DNA from: Paraphaeosphaeria minitans
Taxonomy: Eukaryota; Ascomycota; Dothideomycetes; Pleosporales; Didymosphaeriaceae
Reading direction: 5' to 3'
DNA: 64,000 nt
NCBI GenBank assembly: GCA_015832175.1
Contig: WJXW01000002.1
Location: 3,348,001-3,412,000 of the forward strand
Below are positions 22,954-34,432 of the stretch, in pieces; the stretch's first letter is position 1, and each line of letters opens with the position of its first letter. The notes beneath the pieces are model-generated. The model made no database searches and was not told the origin of the DNA. It saw only the letters and a list, made by a program, of their open reading frames with translations. The position numbers and the translations under genes were made by a program.

Positions 22954-23997
22954 ATGTCAATGATGGCGCTGCGCAGGAACCCTTATAGGATGTGCAAGTT
23001 TGAAGAGGTGCTGGACACGCCCATTATTGGTCAAGAGAGCAAACGGAGAAGTTTCACAGCAGAAATCCCAGTGATGCGAGGACCTGCGAAGATTCAAAGA
23101 GTGGCGCAGTAAGTATCTTGCCTGTGAAGACAACTGCAAGATGCTAACACTGCAAGTAACAGACCTTCATATATGCCATCTTTTCCGATAGCTGAGAAGG
23201 GCCCCTTTGCCTTCCTCGATCTTCCAAGAGAGGTCAGGGACCATGTGTTCTCGTATCTTGTTGTTCGCCGTGGACGACAATTGCCTCTCCTCGAGGCGAA
23301 AAGTACCATTCGGAAACAGAAGAAACGTGCCACCGTTTTGAAAAACCGAGAAAAACAGAACGTCAAGCGCGCGCAAACGGGAAGACCTGCAGTTGCTCAC
23401 CGAGATGCGCCTATCGAGCCTATTGTTTGTCTGGACGCCATGCGCGCATCCAAGGCACTGTATCACGAAGCAAAGGACTGTTTCTACCGATGCAATCATT
23501 TCGCCATTTCATTAGACAGCTTTCCTGCTACGACAATGGAGATTCCGGCCGGTTGGGACTGCAGCAGAATTAAACGGCTGCAACTTGAGCTCCAGTTAAA
23601 AGATTCACCACGAATGACCAGTTATATTGACTGGACGTCCTTCTTCGCAAAGTTTCCTTCTCTGGTTCATCTACGGATCATTCCAAGTTTTCATCCGCGG
23701 TACTACGAATGGGCTCGGCCAGAGCTGGAAGACTGGAGCACAGCACACTTCGTCTTCCGGGCTTTCTTCCGAGAGCTACTAGCATCGATACCAGAAAACC
23801 TTTCATGCAAGCTTGGGCAATCGATGGATCCGCACCAGGACATGCAGCTTGAAGGGAAGGCACATGTACCCAACAAAGTTTTATGGGACATGTACACCGA
23901 TTTGGGGCCTAGAAGTGGAATACGGAGGCATGCCACACAGATGTTTGACTTTGCCCAGCGGTCAAGTCACGTCCACGACCATACAGCACAACGATGA
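22954..23997 (+). CDS. F-box-like fungal protein
   Basis: Resembles the large ascomycete family with an N-terminal F-box-like helix pair (LDLPREVRDHVFSYLVV) followed by a conserved block on kept or lost residues (LDAMRASKALYHEAKDCFYRCNHFAISLD). Exon 1 22954-23108 and exon 2 23163-23997 joined over a GTAAGT..CTAAC..CAG intron (23109-23162) give 329 residues. Without exon 1, the ATG at 23173 would still give 274 residues and retain the domain, so the upstream exon is plausible but not certain. Likely an adaptor, perhaps for SCF ubiquitin ligases; no leucine-rich repeats are visible. Confidence 0.65.
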
Positions 23998-24546
23998 CAT
24001 TAGATGTCGCTGAGCAGTGAGCATGTGCGACAGCTGCATTGTGTTCAATTCACGATTATACTATGATGACAGTATCAACATTACTTGGGTATATTCCTTC
24101 CAAGCTTATTCCGCTCTTATCTCGTTTCACGTTTCAATATGATATGCAATACCTGTCGAACGACCCCATGGTTGAGACGGCGTTGACCGAGTGAAGTGAG
24201 CAGCAAGCAATAAATCAACATCGTGTTCGAAACAACTCCTCGAACACGTATGTTGTTCATGTAACGACGTCTCAAATGAGTGGCGTGCATGCATCACAGA
24301 ATGACAAATGTGAGAGGAACGGCGCATAAGACTGAGCCTCGCCATAGTGCGCTATAGTACCGTCCTGTAAAGTTAGGCTGGCTACATATTATAACATGTA
24401 ATATGACATTAACATCTATGCTGGAAACATAACCTTAATTGGGTTTAGCTGTCTCATTGGTTGCCAAGCGCGTTCCGAACTCTCGGATACCTAGGTACCT
24501 TCACGGTCGTTTGGCATTCGACTTGCACCACCAAGTAAAAACCAGG
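23998..24546. other. intergenic, no gene recognised
   Basis: 549 bp between two plus-strand genes. The sequence is AT-richer than the coding parts. No repeat, RNA or open frame with family features was found. Confidence 0.5.
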
Positions 24547-25472
24547 ATGCAGCCGTCACCTCTCGCAAATCCGCTCGCGACGGTCGCGCAACTAGAGACA
24601 TCTGGATCGCAGCTCGATGGCGTTCCTCAAGATTTGGAGAACTCGGTTCGGTTTGCGGGCGCGCAGCTAACGCAGGCCGCGGGGATATTGCTGCGGTTGC
24701 CGCAGGAAGTGATCGCGCAGGCGTTGGTGGTGTTTCTGAGGTTTTGGGTTGGTGGCGAGGGTGGAAGTTTGGTTGAGTTTGGGGCAGAGGTGTGTTTCCA
24801 TCCTCAGTCACCGACAAAGTTTCATATGCTGACCTAAACGTGCAACAGCAAGTCTCCGCTGCCTCGCTGTATACCACCTCCAAACTCTCAGCATGGCCCA
24901 AGTCCCCCCGAAGCATCATAAACGCATACGCCTACCTCTTGACGCTCCAGTCTCTCTACCCACCACCCGAACAGCCCAAACCAGAGTCCTACTACGTCTC
25001 CGAGGGCACCTACCAAACGCGCCGCATCACGCTCTTCCAAACCGAACAGCGCATCTTACAGACCCTTGGCTTCCACCTCCACGTCTCGCTGCCCTATACC
25101 TTGTGCATAACGTACCTGCAAGCCCTCGACGTCTTCTCGCACCCGCGCGCCACCGAGCTAGCCAAGCGCGCGGTCGCATACCTGAACACTGCGCTGCTCA
25201 GTCCTCAAATGCTGTATTTGACGCATCAACCGAGCAGTTTGGCGACTGCCGCCATCTATCTCGCCGCGAAAGAGACGGGAATCAAGATGCCGGATGTGGA
25301 GTGGTGGGAGGTGTTTGACACCGACAGGGAGGAGCTGGGTTTTTTGGTGGTGGGGCTGCTGAGCGTGGAGAGCTTTGCTGAGGAAGAGAGGGCGAAGTGG
25401 GAAAGCAGGAAGATACCCATGACGGTAGACGAGCTGGAGGCTGAGATGAAGAGGGGAGATGGTGGGGATTGA
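24547..25472 (+). CDS. cyclin-L-like cyclin domain protein
   Basis: Exons 24547-24789 and 24849-25472 (intron 24790-24848, branch-like GACCTAAAC) give 288 residues. The cyclin box opens with LTQAAGILLRLPQEVIAQALVVFLRFW, close to the cyclin L/T/K group that partners transcription- and splicing-linked CDKs. QVSAASLYTTSKLSAWPKSPRSIINAYAYLLT follows the splice and continues the box. A second half-box is suggested by LATAAIYLAAKETGIKMP. The exact CDK partner cannot be read from sequence. An alternative would be a generic fungal cyclin-like protein. Confidence 0.8.
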
Positions 25473-25774
25473 GCAGCTGCTCGCAATCGCAATCGCAACG
25501 CTTCGAGCTCATGCCGACCAGCAAACCATGCGTGCAGGATACAGCACCGCAGAGAAGCAAACAGCAACAGGCCGTCACTCATCGTTCAGTTCATCCAACC
25601 CCACCCTGTGCGCTGTTCATTCACAATGCCAAACGACCTTCCACTGTGTGGGTTGTCGTCCAACCTGAACAATGCTGTCCATCACACATATACGCTCGCC
25701 TCTCCGACATCCTTCCCGATCTTGACCGATCGCTCGCAATCGGAGGTACCTAGGGATTCCTAGCAAGTGCAAAC
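25473..25774. other. short intergenic stretch
   Basis: 302 bp between two plus-strand genes. Nothing was recognised beyond a likely promoter. Confidence 0.4.
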
Positions 25775-26863
25775 ATGTGCACTCCACACAAGCCCTCTTC
25801 GTCTTCGCTGGTCGAAGCCAGAATTCTACGCACACATCAAACTATCGTGGTAGGGACGTCACAACACCCGGAGTACAACATCAACAAGGACTCCCCACAC
25901 TTTACGCGCGGGCCCAACGGCAAACGCCTCGCGCCCGTGTCACAGTACAACAGCGCAGTGGGTCGTGTGCTCGCAAAGGGGCGCACCACCGGACAGATTG
26001 GCAGCGACAGTGCACTTCCGTTCAGCCTCCCAGGCAAGACGCACTCCAACAACCCAGATGCCGCCACTCGCCCGCGCAACTTCTCACGAACACTATCATC
26101 CACGCCTAGACCCTCCGACCGCGACACCCTATTCTCGCAAACCCCGCTCTCCAGCCCGTACACCGTCTCCCACGACACGTCCCACGCTTTTATCGCAACC
26201 GGGCGTCCCGTACGCATTCACCACCCTATCTCCCCAACCGCATCCGCGCCCCAAGCACCACCAGGGCCCACGCAGAAGGAAGAAAAGGAGAAACCCTGCT
26301 CCCTCTGCAACCAAACCCCTTCTACCCCCGCACCCTCCTCCGCCTTCTCCCACATCTGCAGGGAATGCAGGCGCTTCGTCTTCCTCCCCCCGCCGGCAGC
26401 GCATTTCACTATCACCGCGCTGCAGCCGAGTAGACTGCTGCCACCGATCCCGCCGAGGAAGAACGTACCCCAGGCCTTGAAGTGTACGGGCTGTGTTGCG
26501 GTCCCGGGGTACTTGGTAGCGGATTTTGGCAGGGTGTGCGCGGGGGAAGAGATGGCATGTCGGGTTTGTGGATGTTTGAGTCGGGAGGGTCTTGCGGAGT
26601 TGGGGGCTGGCGGGCTTGCTGGTCTTAGTGTGAGTGGGGAGATGAGGACGTGGTTAAAGGCTGTCGTTAGTCCGGGACAGGGTAGGGGTAGTGGACGTGC
26701 CGTTTTGGAGAGGAGTCAGAGCGAGCCTGCTAGGAGTGCGGTGGCTGAAGATGTAGTTGCGGCTAGCTCTGCGGCGAAGGGAGGGAGTCTGCGACGGACG
26801 GGCGCTGTTAGGCGGGGGGCATCGGGCAGGGAGACGGAGAGGGTGATCAATTCTGGTTCCTGA
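25775..26863 (+). CDS. hypothetical protein with paired Cys motifs
   Basis: A single exon of 362 residues from an ATG. The first 180 residues are polar, Ser/Thr/Pro-rich and probably disordered. The middle has two pairs of CxxC motifs (CSLC..CREC about 16 residues apart, then CTGC..CRVC), which suggests a zinc-binding fold. The tail is Gly/Ala/Ser/Arg-rich. The family is not recognised. The clean long frame and Cys pattern favour a real gene. Confidence 0.55.
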   Translation: MCTPHKPSSSSLVEARILRTHQTIVVGTSQHPEYNINKDSPHFTRGPNGKRLAPVSQYNSAVGRVLAKGRTTGQIGSDSALPFSLPGKTHSNNPDAATRPRNFSRTLSSTPRPSDRDTLFSQTPLSSPYTVSHDTSHAFIATGRPVRIHHPISPTASAPQAPPGPTQKEEKEKPCSLCNQTPSTPAPSSAFSHICRECRRFVFLPPPAAHFTITALQPSRLLPPIPPRKNVPQALKCTGCVAVPGYLVADFGRVCAGEEMACRVCGCLSREGLAELGAGGLAGLSVSGEMRTWLKAVVSPGQGRGSGRAVLERSQSEPARSAVAEDVVAASSAAKGGSLRRTGAVRRGASGRETERVINSGS

Positions 26864-28906
26864 GAGGGGCGAGCCGTGCGTGTAGATACGCTGTCGTACT
26901 ACGCCTCTTGATTGAGATCGTAACATGTTCCCTACTGAGTTCGTCACTTTGCCATCGCATTTGGACCAACCACTATCGAGCGGAACCACATGCGCAGCAC
27001 CATCGAAAGCCTGGAGGGAGACAAAGCGGCTGGCCCGTCTAACGAGACTTCGGTGCAGCGATAGGGTTTAGTCGAATCGGGAACAATCCTCTAGGAATTA
27101 TTATAACACACCAATCTGAGACTTTGCGCGCTCTTGCAAGCCGCGGCAAAACGCGATGCATGGACTCAGAGGGTGCCAAAAACAAAACATCACACAATCG
27201 GAAAAATGGTAACATACATTACCCCTTCCTTGCTTTGAGATGCCCTCACTAACTCACTTCCTCTTTCCTTACTCATCGTGACAATGAATCAGTTGTGCTC
27301 GTAAGCGCGATTGCTCCAGGACGCGGTATTGCCTTGCGCACGTACGGAAGCCACGCTACCTAGTCCTCTGTACCTACCTACTTGAAGTTTCTCCGAGCAT
27401 TCCCGAACCAACGTTGACTGGGATGGGAGGTCAAGCTTGCCGAGTTATTTGTGGAAAGACTCTACCCATCTGTATCAATCAGGAGAAAAGAGAAAAAGTC
27501 GGGCCAAGTTTGACTCTTGAACAGAGAGTATCGTTCTGCGATATGTGTCATCGGTTGGCTTGGAGTTGCACCTCGTATGAAGGCTATGAGGCACCTATTC
27601 GACGCGTACGCCAAGACACGTGATTGTGAAAAAAAGCTTATTAGGATGTCTATGGCCTTCTAAATGTGGCCTATTGGACTGGAATCTGGAGGGCGCAAGA
27701 GATGGTGCTCGTGTAAAAGTGGTTGATCATGTGTAACGAGCAGATCCGGAAGGGCAAGCACCCGAAGCGATTTTGCAAGCGCGAGAAGTCGATTTTTTCG
27801 AAGTCGAACAGCAAGGCTTTCAAGATTGTGTGAAGAAAAAGAGTTCTTTAGAAATGGACAAGGCACCTACATTCCTCGAATTTCTCTGTCGGTTCCTGCA
27901 TTCTCTCGAATGCACCTATCCGGTCGACAAAATTCGCGCCCTCATGGCTCTGGGATCCGAGAACACTTAGCTGCCTGGGCAGATCTCTGCATCCACTTGT
28001 GGATAGTTTTGGATAATTTGGTTGAGAACCAAAACAGAAGCGAAAGATATTCGATGGGTTTGTCCAGCTCGCAAAAAAATCAGATCTGAAAGAAAGAAAA
28101 TAAAAAACCCAGGGATGGCTAGCTCTGATGATGAAGAACTGAGCTCGGAATATGATACAGGTGGGTGTGGTGGGAGGAGAGCACCAAGGAGGCTATATGG
28201 GTACTATTAGAGCCGTGTTAAGTTTCTGGGAATTGATGACAAACTATTATGTATATAATGCTATGTATTTCCCCCCCGCTGATTCGAGAAGCGCAGTACC
28301 TACCGTAAAATGGCCTTCTCGCATTCCGCCCCGCCCCAAAAAGATTTATTAATTTTTGCCAACAGAATTCAGAAGCGATTCAAGGGGCCAGGGCATCTAG
28401 AAATAGCGTTCAAACGCTTCTTGAAGAGGGGCGGTAAAGCACCTAAGATTCAGTGGTTGATTATCATTCTGCCTCGCTCGTCAGGACATGTAGATGTCAG
28501 AGCAAGACATACCACTAGCCCGCCGCCCAGGTTTAAGAAGCAAGCGAAGGGAGATGATCCAAAGCACGATACGCACGAGAAGCACCTCCCACCTAGAGAC
28601 AAAGATCAACCAAGGAAATAGAATGTATCACGGAGCAAGAAAAAATGGTCACATGGAAAAATAACCTCCCTTGGCTGACAGCTAGCGAGCAAATGTAATA
28701 TATACCGACCCAAAAAAAGAACGTGGAAAAATGTCTTCTTCACGAAAAGAAAGAAGAAAGATTGCATCCCACCAATCCGTATTAAAGAGAATCCTGAGCG
28801 ATTGAATTATCCACAGTCCCACCCCCACGGCGAAACCCTCGCAACCTCAAGACCTCGTGACCTCCCGACCACACTGTTTCTTCGACCACCCAGTTGAACT
28901 ATCGAC
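26864..28906. other. 2-kb gene-poor stretch with possible gene relics
   Basis: No intact gene was found. The part from about 27060 to 28760 is AT-richer than its flanks, with many A-runs. Short open frames contain one HET-domain-like peptide (27860-27960) and one peptide with an Argonaute-Mid-like hydrophobic motif (28370-28520), neither extendable. No terminal repeats or target-site duplication could be defined. Confidence 0.5.
27773..27970 (+). pseudogene. possible HET-domain relic
   Basis: The open frame ends with FLEFLCRFLHSLECTYPVDKIRALMALGSE. This resembles the HET-domain stretch in which hydrophobic helices lead into CTDPRDKVYALLGLA. The frame stops right after, and no HET start or remaining blocks were found around it. 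This is a weak call; a chance resemblance is possible. Confidence 0.3.
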
Positions 28907-30235
28907 TTACAAACCCCAAACCATCGCTGCCGCACCGGCACCAACGAGCGCCGCGTACTCGACGCCACCCGTGCACCGCGGCGCCGCGAGTCCACTGCTC
29001 TCACTACCCGCAGCAGTGCTCTGAGCCGGACCCGCGCCCTCAGACGTAGGATTCACCTGCGTCGTCGGGGTCGGCTGGCCGCTGGTGAAGGGCTGCTCGC
29101 TTGCCGGGCTACCTGTGAAGCCAGGGGCGCCGGCGGTTGCGGAGGTGGAGGGGGCGGCTGTGTTGGAGGGATTGAGGACGCTAAAAAGGGAGGGTTAGTA
29201 CATCATTTCGATTGTATGATTACGCTTGCGGTGGGGAAAATGGAAAGGGGATCGACAGGGAAAGCAAGGTGGTGGCGTACTTGTCGATGATGTGCAAGAC
29301 ACCGTTGGCGATGAGGATGTTTGGTACCACCACCTCTGCGGCATTCACAAACACGGTCCCGTTCTCGTTCGTCGTGATCGTTAGATCGCGATCATCATCT
29401 TCCGTCTGCAGCGTCGTGCCGTTCGCCAGATCAGCCGAGTAGTACACGTTCTCCACGATGTGGTACTCGAGGATGCTCTGCAAGTCATCCGACGAGAGAT
29501 TTGCCAGTGCCGACCCGATGCTGTTGAAGGCCTCGTTGTTGGGCGCGAAGACGGTGATGTTGCGCGTGGAGGCGGCCTCGACGGAGTCAGTGAGGTTGAC
29601 GGCGCCGTAGAGGGAAGTGAGATTAAGGGCAAGGGCGGCTTCGAGGACCGAGGGGGGCAAGGTGAGTACGCGGTCGATGATGTGGATTGTGCCGCCAGTA
29701 AAGTTTTGGTCCTTGGGTATTGAATTAGTAGGAGCGTCGTGGAGTGTTTGATAAGAAAGGGTCTTACAGCGGTGGTCACGGTACTGTTCTGCAGCAGGCC
29801 CGAATAGAAGACGGTGTCGTTGCCGACTTGAACGGCTTCGACGACTTGCCCATCGGTGACGTTGGTGTAGGTCTCGTTGGTCAACAACGTGTGGATGAAG
29901 GCGCTCTGGTTAGTGACCTGGCTGGCCTGGTATGTTCCGTTCAGCACGTGGTACTGCAAGAGAGCTGACAGGAGATCGGAGCTGTTTGAGATTGTTCGGC
30001 CGGCGTCCGTATCAGCGAACTCGGTGAAAGCATCATTAGACGGAGCGAGGATGGTGATATCGCGAGCTTGAGAGAGCGCAGATAGCAGAGCGGGGTATTG
30101 GGAGAGGAAGGTAGTCAAGTTGGACAGCTGGTCGTTGCCAGCGACGGTGGCATTGAGCGATTGGGTGTCGTTGCCGCTGTCCTGAGTCGAAACGAGGCTT
30201 GCTAGAGCAAGAATTGGAAGATGTCTGAATTGCAT
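28907..30235 (-). CDS. fasciclin (FAS1) domain protein, probably GPI-anchored
   Basis: Secreted adhesion-type protein. Exons 30235-29768, 29711-29281 and 29180-28907 (introns 29712-29767 and 29181-29280, the latter with a TACTAAC branch site) give 390 residues. A short signal peptide (MQFRHLPILALASLVSTQ) precedes two FAS1 domains. The first holds ARDITILAPSNDAFTEF and QYHVLNGTY, the second RNITVFAPNNEAFNSIG and EYHIVENVYYS, each closed by an HIID-like strand. There are many N-glycosylation sequons. The Ser/Thr/Pro-rich tail ends in a hydrophobic GVEYAALVGAGAAAMVWGL, which fits a GPI-attachment signal. Confidence 0.88.
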
Positions 30236-31581
30236 AGTGACAGAAGAAGGATCGCGACTTTAGGAGTGCACGGAAAGATGAGGAGGGACAGCACAGTCTT
30301 CCCGACTCTCCAGCGGGTAAGTCGGACTATAAAGAGAGGGCGTCGAAATCATTAGCATAGTCCCATCCAATGTTTGCCAGCATCTAGCACTTTTCCTCGC
30401 CAATGAAAGGATGCCATGCAAATGCAGCCACTGTCCCCAGAGGACCAAGCCACAATGTCGTCGTACCCCCGGGCCCCCAAGCACACCGGAGTCTTTGCGA
30501 TGGCGAAACCCTGGTAGACATCCTATGAGCGTGAGGGAAGCGGTTGGCCAAGACATGAAGTTCCGGCAAAGCGGGCATGGTGGAACAATGGTTGAAAAGG
30601 AAGCTGGCTTGGCTGAATGTATTCGCAAGTTAGTGTTGCTCTCCACAGCATCAAAAGGGCTAGTGTTTCCGCATTATTTCGTGGCGCAGAACATCTAAGC
30701 GAAGCTTTCTGTAAGGTGATGCTGTCATTCGGGCCGTGTGCATGACTTTGCAAACGCATCGATTGACTTACAACCTACAGTTCCATGTTTCCCTTCTCCC
30801 GAAACACCCCATATCACGACCATATACTTCCCTCTCTCCCACTGGCCCAGGCCCATCACTATCCTGATCTCAATTGGCGATCTTGTAAGCATCAAGTAAA
30901 GCAACAGATGGGGTGAGGTAGTCCGGCCTACCCGAGCGATCCGACTAGCGTCCCATGTGGTAGGCTTTGTGTGAAGGTAGGTAGCCGACGCCACGAGCAC
31001 TGCCATGGGTAGCCAGATCCCTTGGCATACGTACTCGATCGAAGGAGCGCTATACGGAGGGAAGACCGACATACAGACTGCGGCGTTTCGTCTACGCGAC
31101 TCTTGAAGATCGAGGCCGGGATCGCTGTGTTTACTAGGTATGGGCTGTGCGCATCGTGGTATGAGGTGATTCTTGGCAGATCATGTTGATTCAGTGGAAA
31201 GGAGCTTGGCGGTTGTCGTTGTGCGGGGTGCGAGGTGGACCGTGGTCGAACTTGGTGATGTGGTTGGCGATGCAAGGAAAACAAAGCGGGCATTTCGCTC
31301 TGATGGTAAGTCGGAGGTGTAGATAGAGGTTATGGATTGTCCAGGCGAGGCGCTGCCTATGCTCGTAGGCTAGATACCGTACTGTAGCGACCTGCCATAG
31401 GAACACCTTTCATGGACACACATGCAGGGAAGCCACATCCTCAAAAGTTCGTTCCTTATCCCAAATGGTCTCGACACTGAGAACAAGCACGCGACTACAA
31501 CATGCAAAATCCAATCCCAATATCCCAAACGCCGCGCTAATAATGCCAAATACTTCATCCTGCTACCTTTCTTTCCAACTC
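30236..31581. other. intergenic, no gene recognised
   Basis: 1.35 kb between two minus-strand genes. Several unrelated short open frames overlap here on both strands, none with a recognisable fold or consistent splice partners. Confidence 0.5.
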
Positions 31582-34107
31582 TCATCGCACAATCTCATCC
31601 GCCGTCATACCCAGAACGCTCGCCGCCTCCTCCCCAAACGCCACCCGCGCCTGGTCCCTAACCAGGATCCTCTCTGCAAAACTCGTAGCCATGGCCGTCG
31701 TTCTCGCTCTAGGCGCTGCTTCCACAGCCTCAAATCCAACTGCTATCCAAATCCAAGATAATAATGCATATAATGGTCGCCACCAGGGTTTGATCAAAGC
31801 TCGATAGGTCATCGTAGGCATCACGTATGGGTACTCCGGCGCGCCCCACACCACGCCATAGCCTTTGTACGAGGAGGCGAATGTCTGGTGCCCCCATATT
31901 TCGCAGCAAATGTTCTCTAGAATGAACCACGTGAGGAAGGTGAGTAGGAAGATGCTGAGCCATGTCAAGCCCCAGCCGCGTCGTCTAGGCTTTAACTTCA
32001 TATCGTAAAAGAGGAGCTTGGAGGCTCTCCAGAGAGAGAATTGGTGGCCACCAGTTTCAACACACGGACACTTGTATTCTCGGTAGATTGTTTTCTCGTT
32101 TTCCTTTCCGTCAAAGATAATGGTCGTGCGCTCGCCGCCGCGCTCAATCTGCTCTTCTACTCTTCGAATGCCGCGGCTGGTATCGCGGAGGCTGGTTCGC
32201 GTTGATCGTAGTCTTCTATCCATATTCTGAATGTGGAAGAGTTCTTCCTGTCGTCGTCGCTCGGCTTCGGTACGCGGCTTGGTCGTAACGTCCAACGGGA
32301 TCGTGTCTTCGTCTGGCTCGCCGGACTCCGGGGTATCGGCTATTGGTGCCATCAGCTCTTCCAACGAGTTGATGGTTGAATCTCCGTAGTCAGTGAGACG
32401 TCGTTGTCCGCCCGCTCGTGCTTCTTCAACGAGCGCTCCCAGAACTGACCGTGGCAGGCTTGGCTTTGAAACTTCTGGCGTTGGTTCCTGGTCTTCCGCA
32501 GGGGTATCGGATCGCGAATCTTGGGGTAACTGCTTCTGAGGGCTGCCTTTTTGGGAAGAGGCTGAGGACTGTGACGGTCCTGTGGGCTTTTGTACGGTCG
32601 ACGGTCCGGGTGTACCTATTATAGTATCCACCCATGCACCCGTCACGACTGGTGTTTTGGGGTTGAAAATTGAGCGTTCGGCTGGCTTTGGCGTCGCATT
32701 GACAGTGGTTCCTTGAACTTCGTTCGTAGCTAGTTGGCCCACCCAAGACTCCTGGCATTTTTTGGTATTGTGAGCCTGATGCGTTTCCGCCCGCGAGTGG
32801 TCTTTCTCAGGATCAGTAGATTCGAATTGTTCCGCTACCGAATCGGGACCAGTATCTCCCCTTACAGTGGGAGCCGATGGAGACGTTTCAATAACCATGG
32901 TCCGTGAAGAGTTTCCCGCTTGGCGTGTCGGTGCTATCTGGGGCCCCGGCACCTCAGGTCTCCCAGGGCTTGGAGTGCTCGACGCCCGCGCCAATCGTCG
33001 CAACAGGTCGCGTGAATCGTCCCTCCGGACAGCAGGTCGCCTCATATTACTTTGCTCCGCCAGAAGCCGGCTGTCCAACATGCCAATGGTCTCTGAGCTC
33101 CTTTTGTAAACAAGTACAGGTGACCCCTCTGTGCCCTCTCCCGTTATGGCTGGCGCTTTACCAACCGCCTGCCACGACCTGTTGCGTTCATGAAGGCGCA
33201 ATTCAGACAAATCCTGCTCCGGTCTCGTCTGCTCAGGCCCTGTCGCCGTCTCCTGGGCTGTTGCGGATTTGGTCGATGCAGAGCGCGGACGCCGTATTCC
33301 TTTGGGTGAATTTTCTCTTATCCTGTCCAGCCGGTCTGTCGCAGCTCCCTGCTCTTCCAAAGACTCTATCTCCCTTTGTCGTATGTCATCCAGCACTGTG
33401 TTCCGCGGGCGGTAGGGCGTAGATGCGATCAGTGAAGCCTCGTTCATATCAAAGCTCCAATCTTCCACGCTTCGCCGGCGCTGAGACGAGGGCGTCCCGT
33501 GGAGAGAGCCTTTGTGCGAGAGAGGACTGTCCTCGATGGACTGGCGTGGTTTGTCCGCATCGCGCGGGGGGGTTTGTTCGTGGTCAAGCGCAAGACGATC
33601 GACGGTGTCCTCCTGCGCCTCGGGTTCTCGATTCTCGTCGGTCGAAATTTCTCGCATCCAGTTCCTCCGAACCCTCCCCTTCCTGCCCCATCCACTCGGC
33701 ACGTTCAGCGCCGGATCTGACCTAGTCGAGCCGCTGCTGCTGGGCGGACTCTGAAATTTGATGTGCGCATTGGGACCCAGCGCGACACTGTTCTTAGCGT
33801 TGTGCCTTTCCAGGTTCTCCAGAGTCACGCCGACGCGTGGGCGTACGCGGGCCTTTGAGAAGGCGTGTACTTTTGGCGTGGGCGCATCGTTGCGTCGTGA
33901 GTCGCGCAAGGTTTGGATCATACGCCGGTCGAAGTCGTCGGCGCCGCTCTCGAGGGAGGTCAAGGAGACAGTCTCTTCTGGGTTACGCGCCTCAACTGTC
34001 GCCGCGTAAAACATGATGGGCGGTTCATGGGTGCGTTGCCAGTCTTCGCGCGCAAGTTTGGGCGAAAGCGGGGAGAAAGATGGCTGGTGCCGTCGGCGCG
34101 TACTCAT
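31582..34107 (-). CDS. 841-aa protein, disordered with C-terminal coiled coil and two TMs
   Basis: A single uninterrupted exon from an ATG. The first 600 residues are polar and low-complexity, with repeated short motifs such as PALNVPSGWGRKGRVRRNWMREI near residue 140 and IFNPKTPVVTGAWVDTIIG near residue 490, which look like conserved linear motifs. IQNMDRRLRSTRTSLRDTSRGIRRVEEQIE near residue 650 should form a coiled coil. Two membrane segments follow (LTWLSIFLLTFLTWFILENICC and PLYALLSWIWIAVGF). The architecture suggests an internal-membrane or nuclear-envelope protein, but I do not recognise the family and the location is inference. Confidence 0.7.
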   Translation of the reverse strand: MSTRRRHQPSFSPLSPKLAREDWQRTHEPPIMFYAATVEARNPEETVSLTSLESGADDFDRRMIQTLRDSRRNDAPTPKVHAFSKARVRPRVGVTLENLERHNAKNSVALGPNAHIKFQSPPSSSGSTRSDPALNVPSGWGRKGRVRRNWMREISTDENREPEAQEDTVDRLALDHEQTPPRDADKPRQSIEDSPLSHKGSLHGTPSSQRRRSVEDWSFDMNEASLIASTPYRPRNTVLDDIRQREIESLEEQGAATDRLDRIRENSPKGIRRPRSASTKSATAQETATGPEQTRPEQDLSELRLHERNRSWQAVGKAPAITGEGTEGSPVLVYKRSSETIGMLDSRLLAEQSNMRRPAVRRDDSRDLLRRLARASSTPSPGRPEVPGPQIAPTRQAGNSSRTMVIETSPSAPTVRGDTGPDSVAEQFESTDPEKDHSRAETHQAHNTKKCQESWVGQLATNEVQGTTVNATPKPAERSIFNPKTPVVTGAWVDTIIGTPGPSTVQKPTGPSQSSASSQKGSPQKQLPQDSRSDTPAEDQEPTPEVSKPSLPRSVLGALVEEARAGGQRRLTDYGDSTINSLEELMAPIADTPESGEPDEDTIPLDVTTKPRTEAERRRQEELFHIQNMDRRLRSTRTSLRDTSRGIRRVEEQIERGGERTTIIFDGKENEKTIYREYKCPCVETGGHQFSLWRASKLLFYDMKLKPRRRGWGLTWLSIFLLTFLTWFILENICCEIWGHQTFASSYKGYGVVWGAPEYPYVMPTMTYRALIKPWWRPLYALLSWIWIAVGFEAVEAAPRARTTAMATSFAERILVRDQARVAFGEEAASVLGMTADEIVR

Positions 34108-34432
34108 TGGCGCGTACTAGTGCGCTATCTGTGCATGCTGAGGATCAAAAGGGCTATGACTGTCAAATGTTGCGTGCGCAACCTTGTGGGTGAAATGCTC
34201 ACTTTGTCTCGTTGATTGTTGTGCCCGTAGACGCGTCGCCGCGGTTCCGCTTTTGGAGGGCACGTGCGTTGACCTTCCTACTCCAGCTAGGTAACTTACG
34301 CAGCCATGGGACCGTTGGGTGAAAACTACATTTCAAGCTCGTGTTTGTGTAGGCACGGACTGTGGTTCACATTTCATGTTCAAGAACAAACACTTGTCAG
34401 AATAATGTTTTGAATGTGTTTGCATTGGCTGT

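Noticed and set aside
30260..31400. Several 90-130 codon open frames on both strands
   Set aside because: They overlap each other, lack family similarity and have no consistent start or splice partners.
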